Part shown: piece by piece, positions 16,940-25,857 of the stretch
Layout of the letters: every line of letters starts with the position of its first letter
Position numbering within the stretch: the stretch's first letter is position 1
Source of the DNA: Actinocorallia herbida
GTDB lineage: Bacteria > Actinomycetota > Actinomycetes > Streptosporangiales > Streptosporangiaceae
Assembly (NCBI RefSeq): GCF_003751225.1
Contig: NZ_RJKE01000001.1
Span: 5,270,001-5,334,000 of the forward strand
Reading direction: 5' to 3'
Length of the DNA stretch: 64,000 nt
Program-made: the position numbers and the translations under genes
Notes under the pieces: generated by a model
Seen by the model: only the letters and a program-made list of their open reading frames with translations
The model's database searches: none
What the model was told of the DNA's origin: nothing

Positions 16940-17977
16940 CTAGCCACGGGGATCGACGAGGACCTTGAGGGAGGTCGCCTTCTTCGCCAGGTCGGCGAAG
17001 ACCTCGGGGAGGCGGCTCAGGCCGACGGTGGTGCCGGTCATGCCCTTGGTCTTCAGCAGGCCGCGGGACAGCAGGGTGACGGTGATGTCGAACTCGTCGC
17101 GGGTGTGCGCCAGAGACGTCTGAACGTCAAGGCCCTTGCTCAGCCACAGCGCCGGAACCAGTTGGACCGGCTCCATCCCGGCGCCGATGAGGACGAGCGC
17201 TCCACCGTTGCGCATCAGAGGCACCGCGCTGGTCAGCACGGACGCTTGGCCGGAGCACTCATAGGCGACGTCGGCTCCGCGAGCGTCGGTCAGGTCCATG
17301 AGGCGCTGCTGGAGCGCGGGGTCATCGGGCGCGAACGCCGCGACGGCCCCGAAGCCGAGGGCGGCGTCGCGCCGGACCGGGTCCGGGTCGACGGCGACGA
17401 CGTTCACGGCACCGGACAGGCTCGCGAGCTGCACCGCGAAGAGCCCGATGACACCGAGGCCGAAGACGAGGGCGGTGCCGCCCAGGCCCGGTTGGCGCAG
17501 TCGGACGCCGTGCAGAGCGACGGTCGCGGGCTCGACCAGGGCGCCCTGCTCGTCGGTGACGTTGTCCGGGAGCTTCACCAACGTGGAAGCGGGCACCTGG
17601 ACGAACCGCGTGTAGGCGCCATGGGTGGCCGGCGAGGACGACGCGGCCCTCGCGGAGAACCGGTCGCAGTCGGCGTGATGCCCGGCTCGGCACAGGGGGC
17701 ATTTCCCGCAAGATGGAGCGGAGGTCTTGGACACGCGGTCACCGGGAGCCGGGCTCTCGACCCCCTCCCCCACGGAGATGACGGTTCCGCCCCACTCGTG
17801 TCCGGAGATCGACGGGGGCAGGGGAATGCCCTTGCGGTAGGACTCGACGTCGGACCCGCAGATGCCACAGAACGCGACCTCCACCACGGCGTAGCCGGGT
17901 TTGACCGCAGTGGTGTCGGCGGCCGGCACGGCCGTCAGCTCTCCGGCGCCGGTGATGACGTAGGCGATGTCAGACAT
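16940..17977 (-). CDS. zinc-dependent alcohol dehydrogenase (MDR family)
   Basis: The 345-residue enzyme shows catalytic zinc ligands (CGICGSD; GHEWGG), a four-Cys structural zinc lobe (APSCGKCPLCRAGHHADC) and an NAD(P) Rossmann motif (VFGLGVIGLFAVQ). It resembles threonine/sorbitol dehydrogenase-like medium-chain dehydrogenases and would oxidise an alcohol to ketone or aldehyde. It is the last gene of a six-gene minus-strand operon, 29 bp after the acyl-CoA synthetase. The ATG at 17977 (MSDIAYV) has GAGAG upstream; an upstream in-frame start overlaps the previous gene. Confidence 0.88.
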   Translation of the reverse strand: MSDIAYVITGAGELTAVPAADTTAVKPGYAVVEVAFCGICGSDVESYRKGIPLPPSISGHEWGGTVISVGEGVESPAPGDRVSKTSAPSCGKCPLCRAGHHADCDRFSARAASSSPATHGAYTRFVQVPASTLVKLPDNVTDEQGALVEPATVALHGVRLRQPGLGGTALVFGLGVIGLFAVQLASLSGAVNVVAVDPDPVRRDAALGFGAVAAFAPDDPALQQRLMDLTDARGADVAYECSGQASVLTSAVPLMRNGGALVLIGAGMEPVQLVPALWLSKGLDVQTSLAHTRDEFDITVTLLSRGLLKTKGMTGTTVGLSRLPEVFADLAKKATSLKVLVDPRG

Positions 17978-18006
17978 GGATTCTCTCGTTTCATGCCGGG
18001 CTCGAA

Positions 18007-19674
18007 TCACACCTGGTGGTCAGGCGTGTCGCGGGGGAGGGGGGTGGTGAGGCGGAGTACGGGCAGGGCGCCATCGCTCTGGCGCTGCCGCAGCACCTTT
18101 TTGTCGAGCTTGCCGACGCTGGTCAGCGGGATCTCCGGAACGAACGACCAGTACTCGGGGATCCACCAGCGGGCGACCCTGCCGGTCAGCCACGCGCGCA
18201 GGGCCTCGCCGTCGAGGTCGGCGCCCTCACGGACGACGACTACGGCGCAGGGGCGCTCGTCCCACTTCGGGTCGGGAACGCCGATGACCGTGGCCATCGT
18301 GACGTCGGGGTGCGCGGAGATGGCGTTCTCCAGCTCGACGGAGGAGACCCATTCGCCACCGGACTTGATGACGTCCTTGGCCCGGTCGGTGATCCGGACG
18401 TACCCCTCCTCATCGAGGGTTCCGATGTCGCCGGTGCGCAGCCATCCGTCGTGGAACTTGTCGGTGCCCTCGTCGCCTAGGTAGCGGCCGGTGATCCACG
18501 GCCCGCGGAGTTCGAACTCGCCGATCGCCTCCCCGTCGGCGGGCAGGATCTCCAGCGTTTCGGGGTGGACGAGCCGGATCTCCGCGCCCGGCAGGATCCG
18601 GCCCTGCGAGAGCCGCAGCGACATCTCCGTCTCCGGCTCGGCGCCCTCCGGGGACTTGGCGACGGTGACCAAGGGTGAGGTCTCGGTCATGCCCCAGCCC
18701 TGCACGAGCCGGATGCCGAACTGCTCGAAGCCCTCCACCAGGGGGCGCGCCAGGGCTGCGCCACCGACGATGACCATCCGCAGAGAGGCCAGATCGCGGT
18801 CCGGCTCCGCCCGCACCGTGCTCAGGACGTCGTTCCAGACCGTGGGGACGCCGTTGGCGAAGGTGACCTTCTGCTCCTCCACGGCCCTGACGATGTTGCC
18901 GGCGTTCATGAACCGGTCGAGCAGCACGACGTCGGCGCCGAACCACCAGCACGTGTAGGGGTAGCCCCAGGCGTTGGCGTGGAACATCGGCACGACGATG
19001 AGACTGCGGTCGTCGAACCCGAGGGTCACGGCGTTGTAGGTGCCCTGCGACATCGAGTGGACGGCGATCGAGCGGTGCGAGTACGCGACGCCCTTGGGGT
19101 TTCCGGTCGTGCCCGTGGTGAAGCACATGGTGGCCGCGTCGTGCTCGTCGCCGTCGACCCAGGCCCGCTCGGTCGGACGCCTGGCCAGGACGTCTTCGTA
19201 CGCCATGACGTTCTTGCCGCTCCGTTCGAAGCGCGCGGGGTCGATCCGCCCGTTGACGATCACGGTGTGGACGGTCGGCAGCCGGTCCAGCAGCGGCGCG
19301 AGGGTGGGGACGAGGGACTCGTCGACGATCAGGATCTGGTCCTCGGCCTCGGTGATCGTGTGGATCAGCTGGTCGGGGAACAGCCGGATGTTCGCCGTAT
19401 GCAGCACCGCGCCCATCGCCGGGACGGCGAGGTACGCCTCCAGGTGCTCCTGGTTGTTCCACATGAACGTGCCGACCCGCTGGTCGCCCGTCACGCCCAG
19501 GGCCTGGAGGCCGTGCGCGAGCTGCGCCGCCCGGCCCGCGACCTCCGCGAACGCGGACTCCCGCCATTCCCCCGGCCCGGTCATCGTCACGACCTTGCGG
19601 CCGGAGTGCCAGCGCGCCCCGTGCCGCAGGATCGCCGCGACGCCGAGGGGCGTGTCCATCATGGTGCTCTTCAT
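18007..19674 (-). CDS. fatty-acyl-CoA synthetase (AMP-forming)
   Basis: The 555-residue member of the ANL superfamily has the P-loop FTTGTTGNPKGV, the A5-type motif QGWGMTETSP, the hinge/A8 region WLRTGDIG...DRAKDVIKSGGEW and the catalytic Lys region SVGKLDKKVLR. It should activate a carboxylic acid as its CoA thioester. It starts 4 bp after the ferredoxin gene, so acid activation is co-expressed with the P450/ferredoxin pair. An ATG four codons later is an alternative start. Confidence 0.92.
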   Translation of the reverse strand: MKSTMMDTPLGVAAILRHGARWHSGRKVVTMTGPGEWRESAFAEVAGRAAQLAHGLQALGVTGDQRVGTFMWNNQEHLEAYLAVPAMGAVLHTANIRLFPDQLIHTITEAEDQILIVDESLVPTLAPLLDRLPTVHTVIVNGRIDPARFERSGKNVMAYEDVLARRPTERAWVDGDEHDAATMCFTTGTTGNPKGVAYSHRSIAVHSMSQGTYNAVTLGFDDRSLIVVPMFHANAWGYPYTCWWFGADVVLLDRFMNAGNIVRAVEEQKVTFANGVPTVWNDVLSTVRAEPDRDLASLRMVIVGGAALARPLVEGFEQFGIRLVQGWGMTETSPLVTVAKSPEGAEPETEMSLRLSQGRILPGAEIRLVHPETLEILPADGEAIGEFELRGPWITGRYLGDEGTDKFHDGWLRTGDIGTLDEEGYVRITDRAKDVIKSGGEWVSSVELENAISAHPDVTMATVIGVPDPKWDERPCAVVVVREGADLDGEALRAWLTGRVARWWIPEYWSFVPEIPLTSVGKLDKKVLRQRQSDGALPVLRLTTPLPRDTPDHQV

Positions 19675-19678
19675 CGCG

Positions 19679-19876
19679 TCACTCGGAGATGACGATGACG
19701 TTGGCCGGGCAGACCGCCGCGGCCTTGCGGGCGGCGGCCTGGAGTTCGGCGCTCTCGGGGCTGTCGTCCAGGACGACGACGATGCCGTCCTCGTCGCGCT
19801 GGTCGAAGAGGTCCATGGCCTCCAGCACGCAGTTGCCCGCCGCGATGCAGCGGCTCTCATCGATCGTGATCTTCAT
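19679..19876 (-). CDS. [3Fe-4S] ferredoxin, P450-associated
   Basis: The 65-residue ferredoxin has cluster cysteines Cys10, Cys16 and Cys56 (CIAAGNC...CP) with Ala13 where a fourth ligand would sit in [4Fe-4S] proteins, the usual pattern of P450 [3Fe-4S] ferredoxins in actinobacteria. It delivers electrons to the P450 encoded 48 bp upstream. No reductase is encoded in this operon. Confidence 0.92.
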   Translation of the reverse strand: MKITIDESRCIAAGNCVLEAMDLFDQRDEDGIVVVLDDSPESAELQAAARKAAAVCPANVIVISE

Positions 19877-19924
19877 TTCCCCTGTGTCCTTCCGTTCCTC
19901 ATCCGATGCGGGTGACGCCGTGCG

Positions 19925-21133
19925 TCACCCCTTCTCCCAGCGCACGACGAGCTCCTGCGGGCCCTTCATGCCGCGCCGCTCGCGCCAGCCCTCGGCGGGC
20001 AGCACGTTGGTGAAGGTCTTGTAGCGCCGGAGGATGGCCTGGAGCGCGACGGTGATCTCCATGCGGGCGAGCTGGGCACCGACGCAGGCGTGCGGGCCGT
20101 ACCCGAACGCCATGTGCGGGGCCGGGTCGACGCGGTCGATGTCGAGCACGTCCGGGTTCGGGTAGACGTCCGGGTCGTGGTGGGAGGCGACGAGGTTGCC
20201 GCCGACGGCATCGCCGGCCTTGATCTGCACACCGCCGATCTCGATGTCCTCGAGCGCGATCCTGCCGCGGGCGACGCCGATCCCAACGGTGGTGCAGCGC
20301 AGCAGCTCCTCCAGGGCGCGGGGGAACGCCTCCGGCTCGCTGCGCAGCCGCGCGTACAGGTCGGGCTCGTAGGACAGCCATTCGAGCATGCCGTTGAGCA
20401 TGCTGCCGGTCGCATCGTGCCCGGCGGCGAGCAGGGTGAAGCCGAGGCCGCGCAGCTCCTCCTCGGTCCACCTACCGGACTCGGTGTCGTGGATGAGGGT
20501 GCTCATCAGGCCGTCGTCGGGGTTGCGCTTCTTGTCCTCGTACAGCTCGTTGAAGAAGCCGGTGATGGTCTGGTAGGCCTGCCTCACCTCTTCCATCGTC
20601 TGGGCGCGGGAGTCGACGAGGAAGTAGGACGCCTCCATGACCTCGCGATCCAGGTCGCGGGAGCCGAGGAGTGCGCACAGCACCTTCATCGGAAGCATCC
20701 GGCCGATGACGTCGGTGACGTCGGCGGGGTTGCCCTGGGCCTCGAACTCCTCGAGCGCGGCCAAGACCATCCGCTCGGTCTGCGGGCGCAGCTTCATGAC
20801 GCGCTTGACGGTGAGGTGCTTCATCAGCACCGCGCGCTTGGACTGGTGCTTGGCTCCGTCGTACTGGAGGAAGGAGGCGGTGGCGCTCTTCTCGGTCTGC
20901 CGGATGCGCGGGTAGTCGTCCAGCTCGGTCATCTTCTCGATGCTGAACCGCGGGTCGTTGTAGAACTCGCGGGTGAGGTCGTACTTGAGGGTCATCCAGC
21001 CCGGACCGCCGAACGGGAACTCGACGCGGACGACGTCGTGGTCGGGGCGCAGCGCGGCGTAGGCGCGTTTGACCTGCTCGGCGATCTGGGTGTTCTGCGC
21101 CGAAGGCAGCGCGTGCAGGACTTCATGCGACAT
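19925..21133 (-). CDS. cytochrome P450
   Basis: The 402-residue soluble bacterial P450 has the I-helix oxygen motif AGHDATGS (about residue 238), the ExxR motif EELLR, and the haem loop FGYGPHACVGAQLAR with proximal Cys350. It should hydroxylate a hydrophobic substrate using the downstream ferredoxin. Its start overlaps the end of the HtaA-domain gene by 11 bp, indicating translational coupling. The ATG lacks a strong Shine-Dalgarno. Substrate unknown; linkage to acyl-CoA synthetase and dehydrogenases suggests terpenoid, steroid or fatty-acid-like catabolism. Confidence 0.95.
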   Translation of the reverse strand: MSHEVLHALPSAQNTQIAEQVKRAYAALRPDHDVVRVEFPFGGPGWMTLKYDLTREFYNDPRFSIEKMTELDDYPRIRQTEKSATASFLQYDGAKHQSKRAVLMKHLTVKRVMKLRPQTERMVLAALEEFEAQGNPADVTDVIGRMLPMKVLCALLGSRDLDREVMEASYFLVDSRAQTMEEVRQAYQTITGFFNELYEDKKRNPDDGLMSTLIHDTESGRWTEEELRGLGFTLLAAGHDATGSMLNGMLEWLSYEPDLYARLRSEPEAFPRALEELLRCTTVGIGVARGRIALEDIEIGGVQIKAGDAVGGNLVASHHDPDVYPNPDVLDIDRVDPAPHMAFGYGPHACVGAQLARMEITVALQAILRRYKTFTNVLPAEGWRERRGMKGPQELVVRWEKG

Positions 21134-21590
21134 GGGGTGGTCTGCTTTCTGTCGGGAGTCGGAGGACGAGGTCGTCCATCGGCTCGGCGGCCGGGTAGTT
21201 CCCGCCGAACAGGGCGGCGCCCTCGGCGGTGAGGGCGACGGGGACGCGGCGTGCGGACGATGCGGACGGGCGGCCGACGGCCAGGGGGAGCCTTCCTGAG
21301 GCCGCGCGGACCGTCAGGGTCCAGGCGCCGCCGCGGAGGAACAGCCAGGGCTCGGTGATCGTGACCGACAGGAGGCCGCCGTGCCCCCGGAACGTCACCG
21401 TGCCGGTGAAGCGGAGCAGGAACGGCGGGGAGCCTTCGGCGCCGGTGAGGGGGAAGCCGAATCTGCCGCCGCCGGGGAGGTCGATCTCGGTGGAGACGTC
21501 GCAGAACCCGTCGGGCAGGCCCTGCACGTAGCGGCGGAACCCGGCTTTGACGCCCCATTCCAGTGCGCCTGCGGAGGCGGGTCCGGGCAC
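21123..21590 (-). CDS. HtaA-domain protein without signal or membrane anchor
   Basis: The 155-residue protein matches the HtaA (haem-uptake associated) domain pattern: LEWGVKAGFRRYV near the start, a central GTVTFRGHGGLLSVTITEPW, and a beta-rich remainder. Known HtaA proteins are secreted or wall-anchored haem binders with signal peptides and multiple domains; here a single domain begins near residue 9 with no export signal. It lies between an unknown gene (3-bp gap) and a P450 (11-bp overlap), suggesting a role with the P450 or its substrate. The GTG start lacks a Shine-Dalgarno and relies on coupling. Confidence 0.7.
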   Translation of the reverse strand: MPGPASAGALEWGVKAGFRRYVQGLPDGFCDVSTEIDLPGGGRFGFPLTGAEGSPPFLLRFTGTVTFRGHGGLLSVTITEPWLFLRGGAWTLTVRAASGRLPLAVGRPSASSARRVPVALTAEGAALFGGNYPAAEPMDDLVLRLPTESRPPHVA

Positions 21591-21593
21591 GGA

Positions 21594-22139
21594 TCAGTCG
21601 GATTCGCGGTAGAAGTGTTTGTCGATCTCCAGGCGGCCGTCCGGGGTGAGGACATGGCCGTAGAGCATCTGGAAGTCCTCCGACAGGCGGCGCTGAAGGA
21701 CGTACTGGGCGGTGCCGTCGAGGTTCTTGGTGATGCGGAACTGGGTGCGCGGGTCGACGTACACGTGCTTGATCCACGCGATCGGCTGCCCGAGGACCAT
21801 GCCGCCCTTGAGCAGGTCGCCCGGCGCGATGCGGGGGTCATCCGGGTCGCCGTCGATCTTCACGACCGTGTACGGCACCCACTGGGGGTCGTTGATCTTC
21901 ACGGTGTAGCCCATGTGCACGGTCAGGTTCTCGGCGATCTGGACGCCGATCGTGTAGGTGATGACGTCTCCGTCCGTGCGGTTCTCCGCCCACTGGTCGA
22001 GGATCGGCTCCTGCTTCATCTCGCCCGTCTCGGGGTCGAGGATCGTCGAGGCCGCACGGGCCATCCGCCACTTGCCGTCGAACTGCGCGGGATCGAAACC
22101 TACGTCCGAAGCCTGTGCTGTAACTTCGTTCTGAATCAT
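21594..22139 (-). CDS. unknown protein, first gene of the P450 operon
   Basis: The 181-residue soluble protein is rich in alternating hydrophobic/charged strands (DVITYTIGVQIAENLTVHM, TVVKIDGDPDDPRI), suggesting a beta-barrel or lipocalin-like fold; no cysteines, signal or membrane segment. I do not recognise the family. It begins the operon and has no Shine-Dalgarno; TAGCGT lies 8 bp before its ATG, so the mRNA is probably leaderless. Confidence 0.75.
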   Translation of the reverse strand: MIQNEVTAQASDVGFDPAQFDGKWRMARAASTILDPETGEMKQEPILDQWAENRTDGDVITYTIGVQIAENLTVHMGYTVKINDPQWVPYTVVKIDGDPDDPRIAPGDLLKGGMVLGQPIAWIKHVYVDPRTQFRITKNLDGTAQYVLQRRLSEDFQMLYGHVLTPDGRLEIDKHFYRESD

Positions 22140-22147
22140 GTTTTGTG

Positions 22148-22177
22148 ACGCTACCCACAGGGCATGTCGACCGTCAA
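22148..22177 (-). promoter_or_regulatory. leaderless promoter of the first P450 operon
   Basis: TTGACG (22172-22177) and TAGCGT (22148-22153) are separated by 18 bp on the minus strand. The -10 ends 8 bp before the ATG at 22139, placing transcription start at or next to the start codon. Confidence 0.55.
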
Positions 22178-22211
22178 GCCAGACTTCCCCCGACCTGCCA
22201 CCTCAGGACGA

Positions 22212-22256
22212 AAGGGTGGTAGCACCCTTGACACACGATCGAATCATTCACAAACT
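22212..22256 (+). promoter_or_regulatory. operator palindrome and TTGACA promoter for the MFS gene
   Basis: AAGGGTG-GTAG-CACCCTT (22212-22229) is an 18-bp inverted repeat with perfect 7-bp arms. Its last two bases start a consensus -35, TTGACA (22228-22233), with a weak CAAACT -10 17 bp further on. It lies between the divergent P450 operon and MFS gene and could serve both; the TetR encoded at 23927 is a candidate binder (inference). Confidence 0.55.
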
Positions 22257-22404
22257 TCAGCTCAGTTAGCCGGATCCATCGTCATGATCGGCTTCTCTCC
22301 CCGCGCCTCGACTTCGCCGCCTCTTCGGCGTGCCACTCCCTCACCGCTCGCGAGCCATCTGCGCACGCGCTCGCGGCCCACCCCACCCCACTAAGGGAGA
22401 CTTC

Positions 22405-23847
22405 GTGAACGCCCCTGCCCCCAAGGCGAGACCGTTCCTCGCCGTCCTGCTCACGATGATGCTCATCGAGGGCGCCGGCATCTTCGAGCAGTCGATGGTG
22501 CTCGGCGGAATCCCGTTCTTCGCCGAGCACTTCCAGGCCGACCTCGTCGCCGTCTCCTGGATCATCACCATCTTCGTCCTGGTCGGCGCCGTCTCCGCGG
22601 TCGTCGCCGGACGGCTCGGCGACCTCTACGGACGCCGCCGCGTCCTGGTCGTGCTCCTCACGCTGTCGCTGCTCGGCTCGGTCGTCAGCATCGTGTTCGG
22701 CACGCTGCCCGCGCTCATCGCCGGGCGCGCCCTGCAGGGCACGAGTGCGGGCATCATCCCGCTGCTCATCGGCATAGCCCGTGAGACCATGCCCGAAAAG
22801 CGGGTGCCCGTCGTCGTCTCCATCATCACCGCGACCGCGACCCTGTCCGGCGGCCTCGGCATGCTCGTCGCGGGCATCTTCATCGACGCCGGGCAGTGGC
22901 GCCTGATGTTCGCCGCAGCGGGCGGCCTGGCCCTCCTCGCCCTGCTCGCCTGTGTCCTGACCCTGCCGAACTCCCCCGGCTCGGCCGATGGCTCCGGCCG
23001 TGTCGACTGGGTCGGAGCCGCTCTGCTCACGCCCGCGCTGTCCCTCGTCCTGTACGGGCTCACTTCCGCGAACGGCAAGGGCTTCGGCTCGTCGGCCGTC
23101 CTGGCGACCGCCGGGATCGGCGCGGTACTGCTGGCCGTCTGGGTGTGGTGGGAGCTGCGGACGTCCGACCCGATCGTTGACCTGCGCCTCATGATCGACG
23201 CCAAGATCTCCCGGACGATGCTCGTCGTCGTCTTCAGCGGCCTCGGCCTGCTGTCGGTGTCCTCGATCATCTCGCCGCTCGCCGCGCAGCTGCCGGCGGA
23301 CCTGCCGGTGGGCGCGGGCCTGAGCGCCACGCAGTTCGGCGGGATCAGCATGCTCGGCGCGGTCATCGGCTTCGCGCTCTCACCGCTCGCCGGCAAGTTC
23401 GCCGCCCGGCATGGCGGCGCGTTGCTGTCGATCATCGCGGGAGGGATCGCGCTGGTGGCGATCCTTCTGCTGCTGCGCAGCCCGCTCAACAAGGAGGTGC
23501 CCGTCGTCGGGACCGCGATCGTGCTGATGGGCGTGGCCGCGGCGTTCCTTCTCGCGGCCATCTACAACATGCTGGTGGAGTCCGTGCCCGCCGAGAACAC
23601 CGGCGCGTTCATCGGTACCGCCCAGGTCGTGCGCAACCTCCTCATGGCGGTCGGCACGGCCGCGGCGTCCTCGCTCATCTCCTCCGACGTCGTCCCGGGC
23701 ACCACCGCGCCCACGGCCGGAGCCTGGGCTCTCACGCTCGGATACCTGATCGCGGTGATCGTCATAGCCATAGGCGTGGCGTTCACCGTCTTCCGCCGCT
23801 CCGCCGCCGTGGCGGCACCGGCGCCCCTCGCGGTACGCGAAGCCTGA
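22405..23847 (+). CDS. MFS transporter, DHA2-like (14 TM)
   Basis: The 480-residue integral membrane protein has about 14 hydrophobic segments, the motif A loop GRLGDLYGRRRVL between helices 2 and 3, and motif C-like glycine-rich helix 5, as in drug:H+ antiporters. The GTG start follows AAGGGAGA. It is divergent from the P450 operon and convergent with a TetR gene, so it may export or import the substrate or product of the pathway. Confidence 0.92.
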   Translation: MNAPAPKARPFLAVLLTMMLIEGAGIFEQSMVLGGIPFFAEHFQADLVAVSWIITIFVLVGAVSAVVAGRLGDLYGRRRVLVVLLTLSLLGSVVSIVFGTLPALIAGRALQGTSAGIIPLLIGIARETMPEKRVPVVVSIITATATLSGGLGMLVAGIFIDAGQWRLMFAAAGGLALLALLACVLTLPNSPGSADGSGRVDWVGAALLTPALSLVLYGLTSANGKGFGSSAVLATAGIGAVLLAVWVWWELRTSDPIVDLRLMIDAKISRTMLVVVFSGLGLLSVSSIISPLAAQLPADLPVGAGLSATQFGGISMLGAVIGFALSPLAGKFAARHGGALLSIIAGGIALVAILLLLRSPLNKEVPVVGTAIVLMGVAAAFLLAAIYNMLVESVPAENTGAFIGTAQVVRNLLMAVGTAAASSLISSDVVPGTTAPTAGAWALTLGYLIAVIVIAIGVAFTVFRRSAAVAAPAPLAVREA

Positions 23848-23862
23848 TCCTCACGGCTCCCC

Positions 23863-23892
23863 CGGCCTCCGCGGCGAATGCCGCGGAGGCCG
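23863..23892. terminator. bidirectional terminator
   Basis: Perfect 13-bp arms with a GAAT tetraloop between the convergent MFS and TetR genes; no T-tract on either side. Confidence 0.75.
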
Positions 23893-23926
23893 TCGCCGCC
23901 CGCCGGGACGGCTCCGGCCACTCCCG

Positions 23927-24589
23927 TCAGGACCTCACCGCGGCGGCTTCCAGCGGCCGGCGGGCGAACGCCAGGACCCGGTCGAGGACCGTGTCGAGGT
24001 CGGCCTGGCCGAACGCCCAGCGGACGACGCCCGCGAAGAAGAGCTCGTTGGCCAGCGTGAGGTGGTCCTTGAGCTCCTCCGCGATGTCGAGTTCGCTGAC
24101 GTCGCCAGCCCAATACAGCCAGTCGGTGTTCCGGATCGCGTCGGCGACGCGGGTGTCGCGCGTCATCATCGACCGCGCCCAGGTCTCGAGGAGTCGCTGC
24201 TCGTCGAGCCAGACGTACGCCAGACGCGCCCACACCGCCATGATCCGCTCTTCGGGCGTGCCGCCCTGGTCGGCCTCCTGGCCGGCCCGCCAGCGGGCGA
24301 GCGAGGACCAGCCGACCACGGCGCAGAACACTAGATAGTCCCGCGAAGTGAAATAGGTGTACACCGTGGCCAGCGACGCCTCCGACCGCGCGGCGACCGC
24401 ACGCATCTGCACGGCGTCGTATCCCTTCTCGCGGGCGATCTCGATCGCCGCCACGAGGATGCGCTCGTACCGTTCCTGCTGTCCGGGTTTGGGCGCCAGC
24501 CAGAACCGGTGCGGCCTGGTGCCGCTCGCCTCGACCTGGCGCAGGAGGCCGCGCAGATCCAATTCCTGGCGCGCGTCGGGTGCTGTCAT
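23927..24589 (-). CDS. TetR/AcrR family regulator
   Basis: The 220-residue regulator has an unusually long N-terminal arm (about 40 residues before the HTH; the recognition region reads SEASLATVYTYFTSRDYL) and a KstR-like helical effector domain. The ATG at 24589 follows GGGAG; a GTG two codons upstream is possible. It is convergent with the MFS gene and lies downstream of the second catabolic operon behind a hairpin, so it probably has its own promoter. A candidate regulator of the catabolic island. Confidence 0.9.
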   Translation of the reverse strand: MTAPDARQELDLRGLLRQVEASGTRPHRFWLAPKPGQQERYERILVAAIEIAREKGYDAVQMRAVAARSEASLATVYTYFTSRDYLVFCAVVGWSSLARWRAGQEADQGGTPEERIMAVWARLAYVWLDEQRLLETWARSMMTRDTRVADAIRNTDWLYWAGDVSELDIAEELKDHLTLANELFFAGVVRWAFGQADLDTVLDRVLAFARRPLEAAAVRS

Positions 24590-24675
24590 GGGCACTCCCG
24601 TCCCTGATCATGGCGTTAGTTCAGAACCTTGTTTCGATACTTTACCGCCTCTCCGGGGACCGGGCATGACGAGTG

Positions 24676-24699
24676 GCCCCCGCGGTGTTCCGCGAGGGC
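24676..24699 (-). terminator. terminator of the second catabolic operon
   Basis: Ten-base arms GCCCCCGCGG and CCGCGAGGGC with one mismatch and a TGTT loop, 17 bp beyond the alcohol dehydrogenase stop. Confidence 0.55.
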
Positions 24700-24715
24700 T
24701 GCACATCGTGAGGGA

Positions 24716-25810
24716 TCAGGGCATGACAAGGACGGGTTTGACCGCGGTGCCCGCGATCGCGTCGGCCTCTGCCCGGTCGATCTCGTCGAGCCGGTAGCGG
24801 GTGATGAGCTCCTCGAAGGGGAACACGCCCTGGCGCCACAGCTCGATGAGGCGGGGGATGAACAGTTGTGGGACGGCGCCGCCCTCGTAGAGATAGGTGA
24901 CGGTCTTACCGGTCAGTTCGGCCGGGTGCAGGGTGAGCATGTCCATGCCCGCGCCGACGAGGATGCAGGTACCCGGCCGGTTCAGCACGCGCACGGCGTT
25001 GGCCATGACCGCGCTGACTCCGGTGGTGTCGAAGCTGAAGTCGAGCCCTCCTCCGCCCCCGGTGACCGCCCCGACGACGTCCGCGTCGCCGCCGTCGACG
25101 GCGCGAGTGGCGCCGAGCTTCAGGGCAAGGTCGCGCCGGGCGGGGTTGAGGTCGACCGCGACGATGTCGCTCGCACCCGACAGGCGGGCCGCCATGATCG
25201 CCGACAGGCCGACCGCGCCCGCGCCGAAGACGGCGAGGGACTGCCCGGGGGCGAGCCGCATCGCGTTGAGGACGGATCCGGCGCCGGTCTGGATGCTGCA
25301 GCCGAGCGGCCCGAGCAGCTCCAGGGGCAGATCCTGTTCGACCTTCACCATGTTCCGGACCGTCGTCAGGGAGTACCGGGCGAAGGAGGACTGGCCGAAC
25401 CACCGGTTGGTGACGGGCTCGCCTCGGGCGTCGCGTGCGGTACGGCGGCCGTCGGCGGTGAGGCCGCTGAGGTTGCGGGCCTCGAAGCCGGTGCAGTCGG
25501 TGGGACGCCCGGCGAGGCAGCCTGGGCATGTGCCGCAGGAGTCGAAGCTGAGGACGACGTGGTCGCCGGGCGCGAAGTCGGTGACGCCGGGCCCGACCTT
25601 CTCGACGACGCCGGAGCCCTCGTGGCCGAGGACGGCGGGCAGGAAGTGCTCGCCCAGCACGCCGGCGCGTCCCATCAGGTCGGTGTGGCACAGGCCCGAG
25701 GCGACGACGCGGACGAGGGCCTCGCTGGGGCCGGGCTCGTCGAGTTCGAGGGTCTCCAGAGAGTACGGGCCGGCCGGGTCCCGCAGAACGGCGCTCAGGG
25801 AAGTGGTCAT
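24716..25810 (-). CDS. zinc-dependent alcohol dehydrogenase, aryl-alcohol-like
   Basis: The 364-residue medium-chain dehydrogenase has the catalytic zinc motif GLCHTDL and GHEGSGVV, a structural zinc lobe (FDSCGTCPGCLAGRPTDC) and the Rossmann motif VFGAGAVGLSAIMAA. The layout matches benzyl/aryl- and allylic-alcohol dehydrogenases. The ATG at 25810 follows GGAGG with 9-base spacing. It is the last gene of the second P450 operon and could oxidise the P450-derived alcohol to the aldehyde used by the co-transcribed aldehyde dehydrogenase. Confidence 0.9.
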   Translation of the reverse strand: MTTSLSAVLRDPAGPYSLETLELDEPGPSEALVRVVASGLCHTDLMGRAGVLGEHFLPAVLGHEGSGVVEKVGPGVTDFAPGDHVVLSFDSCGTCPGCLAGRPTDCTGFEARNLSGLTADGRRTARDARGEPVTNRWFGQSSFARYSLTTVRNMVKVEQDLPLELLGPLGCSIQTGAGSVLNAMRLAPGQSLAVFGAGAVGLSAIMAARLSGASDIVAVDLNPARRDLALKLGATRAVDGGDADVVGAVTGGGGGLDFSFDTTGVSAVMANAVRVLNRPGTCILVGAGMDMLTLHPAELTGKTVTYLYEGGAVPQLFIPRLIELWRQGVFPFEELITRYRLDEIDRAEADAIAGTAVKPVLVMP

Positions 25811-25857
25811 GGGTGCTGCCTCCGGCAGGACGTCGGGGTGGGGAGAAGGGGCGCGGG

